Assembly (NCBI RefSeq): GCF_018394335.1
Contig: NZ_CP074572.1
Coordinates: 2,790,001 to 2,854,000 of the forward strand
Reading direction: 5' to 3'
DNA: 64,000 nucleotides
Origin: Shewanella dokdonensis
GTDB lineage: Bacteria; Pseudomonadota; Gammaproteobacteria; Enterobacterales; Shewanellaceae
Position 1 is the stretch's first letter. Each line of letters begins with the position of its first letter. Of this stretch, positions 26,846 to 39,054 are shown one piece after another. Made by a program: the position numbers and the translations under genes. The notes beneath the pieces were generated by a model that searched no databases, was not told the origin of the DNA, and worked only from the letters and a program-made list of their open reading frames with translations.

Positions 26846-28183
26846 TCAGGCATTGGCTGATTTGGCTTTGTCAGCGGATTCCAGTTGCAGCCGTAGCACG
26901 GTTTTGTGCTTGGTCTGGTATTCCCGCAGTTTGTCCAGCGATTGTTGGGTCAACACATGGCCTTTGGGCAGTAACAGCATCTGATTACGATTGTACAAAT
27001 TATGGCTTAATTGCATCCCAGGTTGCAGTTGATCTATGGTCACGCCTTGCACGTCATCGACGGTAGGGTTATCCAGTTGTTGCTGCCGCAGCAGTGTTTC
27101 CATGGTGCCGATAAGTTGGGGATCGTAAACCGAGCCTTGTTGCCGTTGCAGCCATGCAATGGCTTCTTCATGCGTATGTACGTTTTCACTGAGGCGCTTG
27201 AACATCAGCGCCCAGAAGTCGCGGGCAACCGCCAATATGCGTGAGCCTAAAGGAATGTTCTGCCCGCTCTGCATATCAGGTACCCCAGTTCCATTATAGT
27301 GCTCATATTGATGCAGGATGATCTCAACCATAGGTTGCAGGTGCAGCGCGGGAGCCATAATCTCTTCGGCGAGTTGTGGGTGAAACAGGTACAGCCGATG
27401 ATCGGTAGATCCCAGCGTGTGAAAGGGTTTATCCAGCAAAGAAGCATTGAAACCGAGCTTGCCTACCTCACTGTACAACCCTGCATTGCTGATCAACTGT
27501 TGTTGTTCATGGCTTAAGCCCAATGCCTGTGCCAGATCGCCACAGGTTTGGCTAACACGCCGGGCATAGTCGCCACTCAGGTAAGGATTGATGGAGATGA
27601 TGTTATACAACAACTGCAAAATGGCATCGTTTTCACTTTCTCTTTGCGCCAGCAAAGACTTTAACTGTTGCAGGCTTTGCCGCAGTTGCCGAGTACGTTG
27701 CTGCACCTGTTCTTCTAGCGACAGATTCAGTTGTTTCAGTTGCTTATTTTGTTGCTCAACTTGGGCGGTCAGCTGTTTGTTGGCTTGCAGTAAACGGTGG
27801 TAATCCAGCCCCTCATCTACGGCGGCTAGCAGTTCGGCATTATCCCAGGGTTTCTGGATGTAGCGGTGGATCCGGCCAATATTGACGGCGGCAATAGTTG
27901 ATGCCAAATCGGCGTAGCCCGTCATTAGAATACGGTAAGCATTGGGTTGCAGCTTGGCGGCCTGTTGCAGAAATTCAGCACCGTTCATTTGCGGCATGCG
28001 CATATCACAGATAATAATTTCCACGGTATGCTGCTGCATCAGTGCCAGTGCGGTCTCACCACTTTCGGCCAACAGCAGGGTGCAGGGTTGACCCAGGAAT
28101 AACCTTTGCAGTGCTTTAAGGATACAGGGTTCATCGTCAACACACAGAATGGTCGCTGGGGCATCATCAGCCAGTTCTATCAT
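26846..28183 (-). CDS. response regulator with a degenerate HD-GYP-like output domain
   Basis: ATG at 28183 is chosen because AAGGAG lies seven bases upstream. The receiver domain (residues 8-125) has the acidic pair VDDE, phosphoacceptor in IIICDMRMPQMNG, T in ILMTGY and K in IQKPW. A coiled coil follows (LTAQVEQQNKQLKQLNLSLEEQ). The output domain aligns with HD-GYP in pattern (ISNAGLYSEVGKLGF where HDIGK is expected; HQYEHYNGTGVP where DGxGYP is expected) but lacks the metal-binding HD and the GYP. Cyclic di-GMP hydrolysis is therefore unlikely; a binding or scaffold role is possible. The kinase gene follows 33 bases downstream on the same strand. Confidence 0.85.
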   Translation of the reverse strand: MIELADDAPATILCVDDEPCILKALQRLFLGQPCTLLLAESGETALALMQQHTVEIIICDMRMPQMNGAEFLQQAAKLQPNAYRILMTGYADLASTIAAVNIGRIHRYIQKPWDNAELLAAVDEGLDYHRLLQANKQLTAQVEQQNKQLKQLNLSLEEQVQQRTRQLRQSLQQLKSLLAQRESENDAILQLLYNIISINPYLSGDYARRVSQTCGDLAQALGLSHEQQQLISNAGLYSEVGKLGFNASLLDKPFHTLGSTDHRLYLFHPQLAEEIMAPALHLQPMVEIILHQYEHYNGTGVPDMQSGQNIPLGSRILAVARDFWALMFKRLSENVHTHEEAIAWLQRQQGSVYDPQLIGTMETLLRQQQLDNPTVDDVQGVTIDQLQPGMQLSHNLYNRNQMLLLPKGHVLTQQSLDKLREYQTKHKTVLRLQLESADKAKSANA

Positions 28184-28380
28184 CAGCAGGCTCCTTACTC
28201 CCGGTCGCTGGTACACATGTTTGTTGCCAGTTAAATTTATGATCTAAAATGAATACTAGCAAGTTGGTCAGGCGCTGATAAAACTAAAGTGTGATATGAG
28301 CATCTGACAATATAGGCGACAGATAGTGTCGTAACCTTTATGGTAGTCGAGTGACTTACGCTGCAGGAGGGAAACCGCAC

Positions 28381-29526
28381 ATGAGTCAACTCAAAGTCGT
28401 TTTTATCGACGATGATATGCTGATGCTCAAAGCATTGCTGCGGGTGGCCAGACGGTTGCGACCCGAGTGGGATTTTATTCTGTGTGATCAGCCTAGCCGT
28501 TGGTTGGAATTCTGTAGTGCTGGCGGCCAAGAGCTGAGCGCTGATATTGTGATCAGTGACTACGTGATGCCCGGCATTAACGGCAATCAGATCCTCCAAC
28601 AGGCCAGCCATAAATTGCCGGTGGCCATTCGCGTGTTACTGACGGCAGATGCCTCTTCCGAGGTGTTCCAGCAGTTAGAGTCTTATAGCCATTTTGTGTT
28701 CTCCAAACCGTTTCGTGAAGCGGATCTGGAACATCTGTTCAATTGTGCGGAACGGTTGCAGAAACTGCCGTTTACGCTGGAGGATCGACGGCGGGTAGGG
28801 CGCATCAATCAGTTGCCAATTATGCCGCAACTGATCATGCAGCTGCGGCAGGTGCTGGCCGATCCAGAATCAGATCTCAGTGATTGTGCTGAACTGGTGG
28901 TGCATGACCCGGTGGTCAGTGGCAAGCTGATCCAAAGTGCTAACTCGGCGTTGCTGGGCTATACGCGCCAGACCTCCTCATTGCAAGAAGCCATTGTGCG
29001 TCTGGGCGCCAAACTGACAGAATCGATCATCACCACTTTGCTGATAGGTGAAGATATCAAACATCGTTTGCCAGCATCGGTGCACAACCATATCAATGAT
29101 CAGGCGTTTATCCATGCCAACTACTGTCGCCGTTTGGCACAGTATGCCGGTATGTCGGTGGGGCAACGGGACATGTTGTTTTCGGCGGCCTTGCTCAGTG
29201 CTATCGGTCAGCTGTTGCTGGAAACCTTGAAACTGACCGCAACCGAAGAACTGCCCGAAAGCCGCAGTGACTTTGAAGACTCCACCCTGCTGAGTGCTTA
29301 TATTCTGACGTTATGGGGCTATCCACAGGCGTTTTGCCAGACGTTAATGATGCAGGATCTGCCCACCAATGAAGATTCTGAAGAAGGAAAAATGGCCTTC
29401 ATGCTGTTTTTGGGAAAACGACTGATGCTGGATGGTGCCAAAGCCGCCGAGGTGCTGTTGGCGATGATTGAAAGCAAGGAGGTTGCCGAGGGATTCAGTC
29501 GCCTTTGTCAGGAGCTGGGTTACTGA
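28381..29526 (+). CDS. response regulator with HDOD output domain
   Basis: Start at ATG 28381, with GGAGGG at a good distance. Receiver domain residues 1-125: VVFIDDD, IVISDYVMPGINGN with the phosphoacceptor aspartate, VLLTADAS, FVFSKPF. The HDOD domain covers about residues 135-330 (INQLPIMPQLIMQLRQVLADPESDLSDCAELVVHDPVVSGKLIQSANSALLG). HDOD proteins lack catalytic HD residues and often act in signalling cascades. Divergent from the degenerate HD-GYP regulator gene, with a gap of about 200 bases. Confidence 0.9.
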   Translation: MSQLKVVFIDDDMLMLKALLRVARRLRPEWDFILCDQPSRWLEFCSAGGQELSADIVISDYVMPGINGNQILQQASHKLPVAIRVLLTADASSEVFQQLESYSHFVFSKPFREADLEHLFNCAERLQKLPFTLEDRRRVGRINQLPIMPQLIMQLRQVLADPESDLSDCAELVVHDPVVSGKLIQSANSALLGYTRQTSSLQEAIVRLGAKLTESIITTLLIGEDIKHRLPASVHNHINDQAFIHANYCRRLAQYAGMSVGQRDMLFSAALLSAIGQLLLETLKLTATEELPESRSDFEDSTLLSAYILTLWGYPQAFCQTLMMQDLPTNEDSEEGKMAFMLFLGKRLMLDGAKAAEVLLAMIESKEVAEGFSRLCQELGY

Positions 29527-29606
29527 AATGGCGCTGACAGGCAGAATCGTTGCGTAAAAGCGTTTGCCAATATGGTAAAGTGTCGCCTTTTCTCAGGTGA
29601 AGCGGA

Positions 29607-30260
29607 GTGATATTGTCAGCGCAGATTTGCCCTCTTTGTGGTGCGAGTGAGCAGCAACAGCCGATTGCCGCGCGGGTTGGCCGGCGCTATCAGTGCTGTG
29701 CCCACTGCAGGTTGATCTCGCTACTCGCTACCGATAGATTGACGCTGGTGGACGAGCGCGCTTATTACGCCACCCATGAAAATAGCATCCATGATGCGGG
29801 TTATGTGGCGTTTCTTATGCGCCTGTTGCAGCCCGTTTTGCCATGGCTGTCACCTGCCATGCACGGACTCGACTTTGGCTGTGGCCCTGGGCCCACTATG
29901 TCGCAGTTACTGGCACGTCAAGGCATTGCCTGTGATGACTATGATCCGGCGTTTTTTCCTATCGCTTTACAAACTCAGTATGATTTTATTCTGGCGAGTG
30001 AATGCTTTGAACATTTTCACCAGCCCGCCATCGAATTACAGCGCTTATGTAATCTTCTGCCTGCTGGTGGAATTCTTGGAATAATGACAGACCGTTGGCA
30101 GACGCCTGAACAGTTTTATGACTGGCACTACACCCGCGACCCTACCCATTGCAGTTTTTTCCATCTCGACACGTTTCAATGGATCTGTGAACACTTTGGC
30201 CTGACCTTGCTATTTCATGATGAACGGCGGGTGGTGATATTGCAGAAACATAGCGACTGA
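29607..30260 (+). CDS. class I SAM-dependent methyltransferase with N-terminal Cys cluster
   Basis: GTG start at 29607 with AAGCGGAG upstream. The 217-residue product starts with a zinc-ribbon-like C-x2-C...C-x2-C (ICPLCGAS...YQCCAHCRL). The methyltransferase fold follows: GLDFGCGPGPTMSQLL (motif I), CDDYDP and FILASECFEHFHQP. The substrate is unknown; relatives are often listed as methyltransferases of small molecules or sugars. Confidence 0.85.
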   Translation: MILSAQICPLCGASEQQQPIAARVGRRYQCCAHCRLISLLATDRLTLVDERAYYATHENSIHDAGYVAFLMRLLQPVLPWLSPAMHGLDFGCGPGPTMSQLLARQGIACDDYDPAFFPIALQTQYDFILASECFEHFHQPAIELQRLCNLLPAGGILGIMTDRWQTPEQFYDWHYTRDPTHCSFFHLDTFQWICEHFGLTLLFHDERRVVILQKHSD

Positions 30261-30299
30261 TGCGGTGATAACAATGCTTTCCTAGATTGCAAAAGACGT

Positions 30300-30320
30300 G
30301 GCTCCCAATCCGTGGGAGCC
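30300..30320 (-). terminator. stem-loop downstream of the nap operon
   Basis: GGCTCCCA/TGGGAGCC arms with ATCCG loop. On the minus strand, ACGTCTTTTG follows, a weak T-run, so it could end the nap transcript. Confidence 0.5.
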
Positions 30321-30371
30321 CTGCCTGATCACTTTATCCCAGGAACACCAGATAAGGTGATTCTTGCCTAG

Positions 30372-30801
30372 TTACTGCTGGCTGAAACTGTTGCCAACCA
30401 ACGGTTGTTTGTTGTCTGCCTGTGGTACGTGACATTGGGTACAGAAGTAATTCTCGCCTTTCAATGTGCCTTTAGCATCAAGCACATGAGATTTTGCCAC
30501 CGGAGTGGCCTTCATTTTAGCGGCTCTATCCCAACTATGGCAACCAAGACAACTATTGTGTTTTAGGGTGATGGGGTAATTAGCGTTGTGGGGGATCAGT
30601 GGCGGCTGCTCAGCAAAATTCCGCTGGATGGCACTACCTTTTGCTGGAAATTGTGCTTCGCTGTCAGCGGCAGCGTTGCTGGTTACTGGGGCTTTGCCGC
30701 CAAGTGAGGCAACATTAACAGGTTTGGCTGCGCTGGCAGCTTGTTGGCCGCTACAACCGGCGATAACCACCAATAGTGCAGCTAAGGTGAGGTTTTTTCA
30801 T
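30372..30801 (-). CDS. napB: periplasmic nitrate reductase, diheme cytochrome c subunit (indel at start)
   Basis: NapB passes electrons to NapA in the periplasm. The mature part has two CxxCH haem motifs, CLGCHSWDR and CTQCHVPQA. The ATG at 30801 overlaps the napH stop (ATGA). However, the A-run after it (30793-30798) puts the ATG out of frame: one A fewer gives MKNLTLAALLVVIAGCSG, two more give MKKNLTLAALLV. Either yields a lipoprotein-like signal ending in LVVIAGC. The internal TTG at 30773 is not a credible start. Last gene of napDAGHB. Confidence 0.88.
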
Positions 30802-31681
30802 TGCTCGTTCTCCGCCTTGTGGGCAAATCGTTGGAACTCTTTGTTAAATCGGTTTTTATATTGAAAGACTTCAACCGCGCAGACATCGATACAACGTCCA
30901 CACAGGGTGCAATCAGCATCGTTGATCAGCAGTTGTTGGCCTTTGAGTGCCGGTTTTAGCAGCTGTCGTTCTGGGCAAACGCTGAAACAATCCATACAGT
31001 TGTTACAGGCTTGCCGTTTGACGGCGGCAATTTTCACGGGTGCTAGTTTTCCTAGCAGGCCATATAGCGCGCCGGTGGGGCAGACATGGGAACACCATAA
31101 CCGTTCGGCTAGCAGCAGATCGGCCAGAAAGATGGCAACAATAATGCTGATACCAGTGACATTACCGAACAGTAAGGCGCGGTAGAGGATCGGCACTGGA
31201 TTGAGCCATTCCCAGACACTCAGGCCTGTTAGCAGCGGAAGCAGCAGTACCAGTGCCAGCATAAAGTAGCGGAACTTCCCCGGTAGTTCTGGCGTGCGCG
31301 GCAGCTTGAAACGCCGCCGCAACCAGGCGGCAAAATCCGTGACCATATTGACCGGACAAACCCAACTGCAAAACACCCGTCCTCCCAGCAGACCATAGAA
31401 CAGCCCAATCAACACCGCCCCCAGCAATAAGTGTGGTTGTGGCAGGTGACCGGCCAGCAATACCTGCAAGGTGGTGAGAGGATCTGCCAAGGGCACGCTA
31501 TCGAGCAGCAGACTGGCAGAAAGATTACCGCGTAGCAGCCAAATCCCGGCCCACGGCCCGATGGCAAACAGCGTCAGCACTGTGAGTTGGCTGGCTCGGC
31601 GCAGCAGCAAAAACGGTGCGCTTTCCAGAATCCCAGACGGGCAATCGCCGCTGCGGCAAAACGGTTAGACGGATGGCTCAT
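30798..31681 (-). CDS. napH: quinol dehydrogenase membrane component NapH (one-base frameshift)
   Basis: Membrane iron-sulphur protein that helps move electrons from quinol to NapG. It opens MSHPSNRFAAAAIARLGFWKAH (ATG at 31681). After one missing C near 31615 it continues PFLLLRRASQL. It has four to five membrane segments, the two CxxxCP motifs (FCSWVCPVN and WCSHVCPTGALYG) and two C-terminal 4Fe-4S clusters (CNNCMDCFSVCPE and CTLCGRCIDVCAVEVF). Total about 294 residues, as in other NapH proteins. Confidence 0.93.
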
Positions 31682-31712
31682 GGCTTGAATCCTCCATTCA
31701 ACATCTCTAACG

Positions 31713-32397
31713 TCACGCTACCTGTATCCTGATACGCGTCGTGAGCGGCGGCTTTCCCTTGGCCAGTGCGGGCGGTAATACCTTGATGGCTGGCACATCC
31801 AGTACACAAGCATGTTCACATTTACCACAACCGGTACACTTGTCACTGTGCACGACTGGAATAAACATGGCGTGATGATCACTGTGATGGTTGCGGCTCA
31901 TTTCGATACTGATAGCCTGATCCAGCAACGGGCAAACGCGGTAGCACACATCACAGCGCAGCCCCTTGAAATTCAGGCATTCTTGTTCGTCGATCAGGAC
32001 CGCAACCCCCATTTTCGCGTCATTGATATCATGCAGCGAAGGATCTAGTGCGCCAGATGGACAGGCTTTGACACAGGGGATGTCATCACACATTTCGCAA
32101 GGGATTGCGCGCGCACTAAACCAAGGCGTGCCCATGGGCACTGGCGTAAACCAGCGCGCCAGTTGCAAGGTGTCATAGGGGCACGCTTCAACACACAGGC
32201 CGCAACGCACACAGGCTGACAGAAAATCTGCTTCAGCCAAGGCCGCGGGGGCGCAATGCCTGCGGCCCCAATTGCTGGGCGCGGGCAATGGCCACCAGAC
32301 CACTGCCAACCAATCCGGCAGCACAGGCATAACGGGCGGTCGTTGCCAGAAACTGGCGGCGATTTACCCCTTTAAGCTGTGACGACTGCGTGGACAT
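31713..32397 (-). CDS. napG: ferredoxin-type protein NapG (indel)
   Basis: Periplasmic polyferredoxin of the nap electron path. ATG at 32397 follows AGGAG. The twin-arginine signal reads [17 protein letters not shown]. Four 4Fe-4S clusters are visible: [45 protein letters not shown] and [14 protein letters not shown]. The frame breaks in the C-run at 32247-32251. Adding two C gives [21 protein letters not shown], matching the usual LRPPG-type linker; removing one C also restores the frame. Confidence 0.92.
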
Positions 32398-32429
32398 TTT
32401 CGGTCTCCTGTTATTGACGGTACTGTCAT

Positions 32430-34912
32430 TCAAGCTTTCATGACTTTAACCGGACACTTTTTAAAGTCGGTTTCTTTGGACAGTGGATCGGTGGCATCCA
32501 GCATCAACTTATTCACCAACTGCCGTGCGTCAAAGAACGGCATAAACACCACCCCACGAGGCGGTTTATTACGGCCTTTCGTTTCAACGCGGGTTTTCAG
32601 TTGACCGCGAGGCGAGGCGACCATGACTTCATCGCCGCGTTTCAGTCCGCGGGCGCTGGCATCTTCCGGGTGCATGAAAATCTGTGCATCTGGGTAGGCG
32701 CGATATAGCTCAGGTACTCGGGCAGTCATGGTGGCGGTGTGCCAGTGTTCCAGCACGCGGCCGGTACTCATCCACAGATCGTATTCAGCGTTTGGTTCTT
32801 CTGCCGCAGGTTCATAAGGCAGGGCGAAGATCACCGCTTTGCCATCCGGCTTGCCGTAGAACTGGTAGCCACTGCCGGCTTTAACATAAGGATCTGCGCC
32901 TTCCACAAAGCGGCGCAGGGTTTCCTTGCCATTAACCACCGGCCAACGCAGACCGCGGCTGGCGTGGTAAGCATCAAAGTCGGCCAGGTCATGACCATGA
33001 CCACGACCGAAACTGGCGTATTCTTCAAACAGGCCTTTTTGCACGTAAAAACCAAAGTGCTGTGATTCATCATTGAGTGATACTTTGCAGTCACTGACCG
33101 GGAATTTATTGACCACGCCGTTAGCGAACAGTACATCGAACAGGGTTTTGTCAGCATATTCTGGTTTCTTTGCCACCAGTTCGGCTGGCCACACTTCGGT
33201 CACTTTGAAACGTTTGGCAAATTCCATCAGTTGCCACAGATCGGACTGGGCACCTTGTGGCGCTTTTACCTGCTGGTGCCACATGTGCGTGCGGCGTTCG
33301 GCATTGCCGTAGGCACCTTCTTTTTCCACCCACATAGCGGTTGGCAGGATCAGATCGGCGGTCATGGCGGTCACGGTCGGATATGGATCGGACACTACGA
33401 TGAAGTTTTCCGGATTGCGGAAACCGGGGTAAATCTCTTCGTTGATATTAGGGCCCGCCTGCATATTGTTGGTACACATGGTCCAGTAGCAGTTGAGTTT
33501 GCCATCTTTCAACATGCGGCTTTGCAGCACTGCGTGGTAACCCGGTTTGGCGGGGATTGTGCCTTCTGGTAATTGCCAAATTTTTTCAGCAATGGCGCGG
33601 TGTTTGTCATTGGCAACCACCATATCGGCGGGCAGGCGGTGGGCAAAGGTGCCCACTTCGCGCGCGGTGCCACAGGCAGAAGGCTGACCAGTAAGGGAGT
33701 AAGGACTGTTGCCGGGAGTGGAGATTTTGCCAGTCAGCAGATGCAGGTTGTACAGCATATTGTTTGCCCATACGCCACGCACATGCTGGTTGATGCCCAT
33801 GGTCCACAGGCTGATCACCTTGATGTTAGGATCGGCATAAGCTTTTGCCAGTTGCAACAGTTTTTCTGGCTCAACGCCACTCATCTTGGCGGCATACTCT
33901 AGTGTGTAGCTGCTAACAAACTTGGCATATTCTTCAAAGCTTATTGGGCTGGATTTGCCGCTGCCTGGGTTTTTCGCTTTTTGTTCCAGCGGATGATTTG
34001 GCCGCAACCCGTAACCAATATCAGTCACACCTTTGGCAAACTTGGTGTGTTTGCTGACAAAATCTTGGTTAACCGCGCCATTCTGAATAATGTAGTTGGC
34101 GATAAAATTGAGGATGATAAGGTCAGTCTGCGGCTTAAATACAATCGGGTTATCCGCCAGATCGAAGGAACGATTTTGGAAAGTTGACAGCACATGTACT
34201 CGGCTGTTGGGATTGCTCAGTCGCCGGTCAGATAAGCGCGCCCACAGTACCGGGTGCATCTCGGCCATATTGGCGCCCCACAGCACAAAGTGGTCAGCGG
34301 CTTCCAGATCGTCATAGCACCCCATGGGTTCATCAATACCGAAAGTACGCATAAATCCCCCACCGCCGAGGCCATGCAGTGGCGGGCGTTAGGGTCGATA
34401 TTATTGGTCAGAAAACCCGCTTTATGCAGTTTGACGGCCGCATAACCTTCCCAAACGGTCCACTGGCCAGAGCCGAACATACCCACACTGGTTGGGCCTT
34501 TGGTGTTGATTGCATGTTTCCACTTTTCAGCCATGACATCAAAGGCTTTATCCCAACTGATAGGGGTAAATTCGCCTTCTTTGTCGTACTTGCCATCTTT
34601 CATTCGCAGCAATGGCGTGGTCAGCCGATCTTTACCGTACATAATTTTTGATAGGAAATAGCCCTTGATGCAGTTCAACCCACGGTTGACTGGGCTTTCA
34701 GGGTCCCCTTTGGTAGCGACAACTTTGCCATCACGGGTGCCTACCAGTACTGAGCAACCGGTACCACAGAAGCGGCAGGGGGCTTTATCCCATTTGATGT
34801 CGTCACCGTGTTCCGCGGCTTCAACAATTTTCACTGGCAGTGTGGCGCCAATGGCCGAAGCCGCCGCTACAGCGGCATTGGCTTTCAGAAACTCGCGGCG
34901 ACTAATGCTCAT
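32430..34912 (-). CDS. napA: periplasmic nitrate reductase catalytic subunit (one-base frameshift)
   Basis: NapA reduces nitrate to nitrite with a molybdopterin guanine dinucleotide cofactor. About 828 residues. It starts with a Tat signal ([20 protein letters not shown]), followed by the 4Fe-4S motif [13 protein letters not shown]...GLNCIKG. The molybdenum-ligand cysteine lies in [12 protein letters not shown]. Further marks are [55 protein letters not shown] and the terminal [20 protein letters not shown] is missing from the run at 34357-34361 (needed to give [15 protein letters not shown]). Overlap or close spacing with napD and napG shows one operon. Confidence 0.96.
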
Positions 34913-34939
34913 AGTGTTTCCTCGTTTTTATGATCGTTA

Positions 34940-35203
34940 TTAATGGCTGAAGGTTTCAACCTGGTGATAGACAAGGCTGCTGGACAACACGCCCGGCAGT
35001 CGGTTAATGGTTTCCACGCGATCCAGCACGGTTTTTTGGTCATCCCCTTCAATGGTGATCACCAGCTTGCCTTCATGAGTACAGGCATGGATTTCGGTGC
35101 CAGATAATAGCGATATATCAGTGCTAACCTGGCGGACATGACCGGGTTCGGCGTGGATCACCAGGCTGGTGATGTGGTATTCCTGCGGTGTTGCTTGCTG
35201 CAT
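34940..35203 (-). CDS. napD: NapD, chaperone for NapA signal peptide
   Basis: An 87-residue cytoplasmic chaperone that binds the Tat signal of NapA before export. Start ATG 35203 (MQQATPQEYHITSLVIHAEPG) is preferred over an upstream in-frame ATG without family similarity. The ferredoxin-like fold pattern is seen in HITSLVIHAEPG, EIHACTHEGKLVITIEGDD and VLDRVETINRLPGVLSSSLVYHQVE. First gene of the napDAGHB operon. Confidence 0.93.
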   Translation of the reverse strand: MQQATPQEYHITSLVIHAEPGHVRQVSTDISLLSGTEIHACTHEGKLVITIEGDDQKTVLDRVETINRLPGVLSSSLVYHQVETFSH

Positions 35204-35705
35204 ATTCGACCTGCTTTGAATGTAGCGCCGTGGCTTGCCGATGTTGGTATTTGCCAGAGGGTCGGTATTTGCAAAAAGTCTAGAACTTAGCAAAGTTAGG
35301 GCGATATACCCCGCAAGAGGTAATCCAGAGGATAGGCGATCAGGATCATAGTTTTCATAGTGATCTTGTTCGCAATTTCGGTAATTACCGCTGCGTTAAA
35401 GTTGCTATGGCGCAAGCCGGGTGTTAACGCCAGCAACTGACATCAGAGCATCATCGCGGTGGTTTATTGTCGATAAGACAGGGCAACGGTTTGCGCGTCA
35501 AGGCTGCGAGATGCGCCTGTGCCTGGCTGATGAGATATTGTGGAAATTAACAACGTAAGTTTATTACTTTTTAAGCTTGGATTAAGGCGTAATGTCTGGG
35601 TTGATGCGTGAAATTTACGTATTTATATTACATATATCGTTCTAGTGTGATGCAGTTGGCGGTAATTTAGGCACAGGTTCTGTAGCATCAAGTTAATTAA
35701 AAATC
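35204..35705. promoter_or_regulatory. divergent nap/nqr intergenic region
   Basis: A 502-bp gap between napD and nqrA must hold both promoters. The clearest landmark is the perfect 12-bp palindrome CGGTAATTACCG at 35379-35390. A second imperfect one, CGTGAAATTTACG, is at about 35610. I could not find a convincing FNR/EtrA (TTGAT-N4-ATCAA) or full CRP site by eye. No small gene is evident. Confidence 0.5.
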
Positions 35706-37083
<1,378 letters not shown>

Positions 37084-37084
<1 letters not shown>

Positions 37085-38291
37085 TGAAAAAATCCAAGCC
37101 GGGAATTCAGGAAGCCTATTATGCCCCGGGCTCAACCATCCGCGACTTTTTCCGCTCGTTATTCATCGGTCATGGTGGCAGCACCCAGGATACTGTCCAT
37201 GTGCGGGACGCCATCGATGTCAAACGTACCATGACGCTGGTGGGAATGTGTCTGTTGCCCGCTATTCTGTTTGGTATTTATAACACCGGCTTGCAAGCCA
37301 AGCTGGCGTTAATTGCCGGAGCCAGCGCCGCTAGCGGCTGGCCAGGCATCGCTGTTTACATCAATGTTTGGCCCTTTGAATGTAGCGTCTGGTTTTTTAG
37401 TACCTTCACCTATGGCTTGATTTTTTCCTACCGATTTATTTCAGTGCCTTGCTGACCACCTTGCTATGGGAAATGGTGTTTGCCAAGGTGCGAAGACAAG
37501 AACTGCATGAAGGTTTTTTCGTTACTGCCTTGCTGTTTAGCCTGTGTATGCCCGCGCACATTGCGCTGTGGTTGGTGGTGCTGGGCGTCAGTTTTGGGGT
37601 GGTGGTGGCCAAAGAGTTATTTGGCGGCATGGGCTACAACTTTCTCAATCCGGCCCTAGCGGGACTGGCATTTATCTACTTTGCCTATCCTTCTGAAGTT
37701 ACGACTAGCGCGCAGTTGGTGGCGGTTGATGGTTATTCTGGCGCTACCACGCTAGCACAGGTGGCGGCCAATAAACTGCATTTCAGCGATTATGCTTGGT
37801 ATCAGGCGTTTAGCGATAGCAACTGGTGGCAGGCATTTCTCGGTTTCGAAATCGGTGCCATCGGTGAGACTAGCACGCTGGCAATCTTGTTAGGTGGTGG
37901 TCTGTTGCTGCTGACCCGGCTGGCGGATTGGCGCATTGTGGCCGGGGTGATGCTGGGCATGATCGTCACTAGCTTACTGTTCAATTACTTTGGCAACAGT
38001 CGCAGTGCTTGGAGCGCCATGCCCTGGACTTGGCATCTGGTCACTGGCGGTTTTGCCTTAGGGATGATGTTTATGGCGACGGATCCGGTTACCACGGCTT
38101 ACACCCGCCCCGGGAAATTGCTATTTGGCTTACTGGTAGGCGCTATGACCGTAGTGATCCGCGTTGCCAACGTCAAAATGCCGGAAGGTATTATGCTGGC
38201 AATCCTGTTTGCCAATCTGTGGGCGCCGTTGATGGACTCGCTGGTGGCGCGTTTTAACATCAGACGGAGGAGCAAGCGCAATGGCCTTTAA
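37084..38291 (+). CDS. nqrB: Na-translocating NADH:quinone reductase subunit B (one-base frameshift)
   Basis: Membrane subunit with covalent FMN, central to sodium translocation. VRDAIDVKRTMTLVG opens the first membrane part. A missing T in the run at 37421-37426 breaks YGLIFFLPIYF. The rest has HEGFFVTALLF, VVVAKELFGGMGYNFLNPALAGLAF and the FMN-attachment motif DGYSGATTLA, followed by several membrane helices and MATDPVTTAYT. The segment around residues 85-110 (AVYINVWPFECSVWFF) fits the family poorly and may hide a further compensated indel. Confidence 0.93.
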
Positions 38292-39054
38292 TAAAGACAG
38301 TGTTGCCGGTACCTTCCTGTTTACCATCGTACTGTGTCTGCTGTGCTCTTTTATGATCACTGGCACCGCGGGCGTGCTGAAAGAACGCAAGCTGGCAAAG
38401 CAGCGCAATGAGCTGATGCAGAATGTACTGCTGGCCGCCGATATTCCGAGTGATAACAGCAACTTTAAAACCCTGTTCAGCACCCGGGTGACACCCATGC
38501 TGGTAACGCTGGCGGATGGACAGACGATTCCCCAAGATGATCTGCTGGACTATGACGAGCGCATGGCCGCTATCAATCCGGAGCATTCCAGCAAGATTGC
38601 CAAAGATACCGCCCGTATCAAGACCCGCGCCAATCAGATCCGCATCTTTCGGGTACATGATGCACAGGGCAAGTTACAGAGCTGGGTACTGCCGATTTAT
38701 GGCAAAGGTTTGTGGTCAATTATCTACGGTTTTATTGGCTTAACGCCGGATCTCAATACCATCGAAGCTGTAGTGTTTTATGAACACGGTGAAACGCCGG
38801 GGATTGGTGATTTCATTAGCCACCAAGACTGGCGTCAGAAATGGCACGGTAAGCAGCTGTTTGATGCTGATGGCAAGGTCGCGCTGAAAATTGTTAAGGG
38901 TGGTGCGAAGCCAGGCGATCTCAATGGCATAGATGGTGTTAGCGGTGCCACCCGAACGGGTGCCGGGGTACAGAATATGATCAGTTTCTGGTTTGGTGAT
39001 GAAGGGTTTGCGCCACTGCTTAACCAGTTAAAAACGATGGAGGCCGCCAAATGA
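38281..39054 (+). CDS. nqrC: Na-translocating NADH:quinone reductase subunit C
   Basis: A 257-residue subunit with one N-terminal membrane anchor ([20 protein letters not shown]) and a periplasmic FMN domain. The covalent FMN threonine is in [16 protein letters not shown]. Other marks: [18 protein letters not shown] and [13 protein letters not shown]. The start overlaps the nqrB stop by 11 bases; the stop overlaps the nqrD start. Confidence 0.97.
   Translation: MAFNKDSVAGTFLFTIVLCLLCSFMITGTAGVLKERKLAKQRNELMQNVLLAADIPSDNSNFKTLFSTRVTPMLVTLADGQTIPQDDLLDYDERMAAINPEHSSKIAKDTARIKTRANQIRIFRVHDAQGKLQSWVLPIYGKGLWSIIYGFIGLTPDLNTIEAVVFYEHGETPGIGDFISHQDWRQKWHGKQLFDADGKVALKIVKGGAKPGDLNGIDGVSGATRTGAGVQNMISFWFGDEGFAPLLNQLKTMEAAK

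Noticed and set aside
30372..30773. TTG start for napB at 30773
   Set aside because: It would cut off the signal peptide; ATG at 30801 overlapping the napH stop with one indel in the A-run gives a normal export signal.
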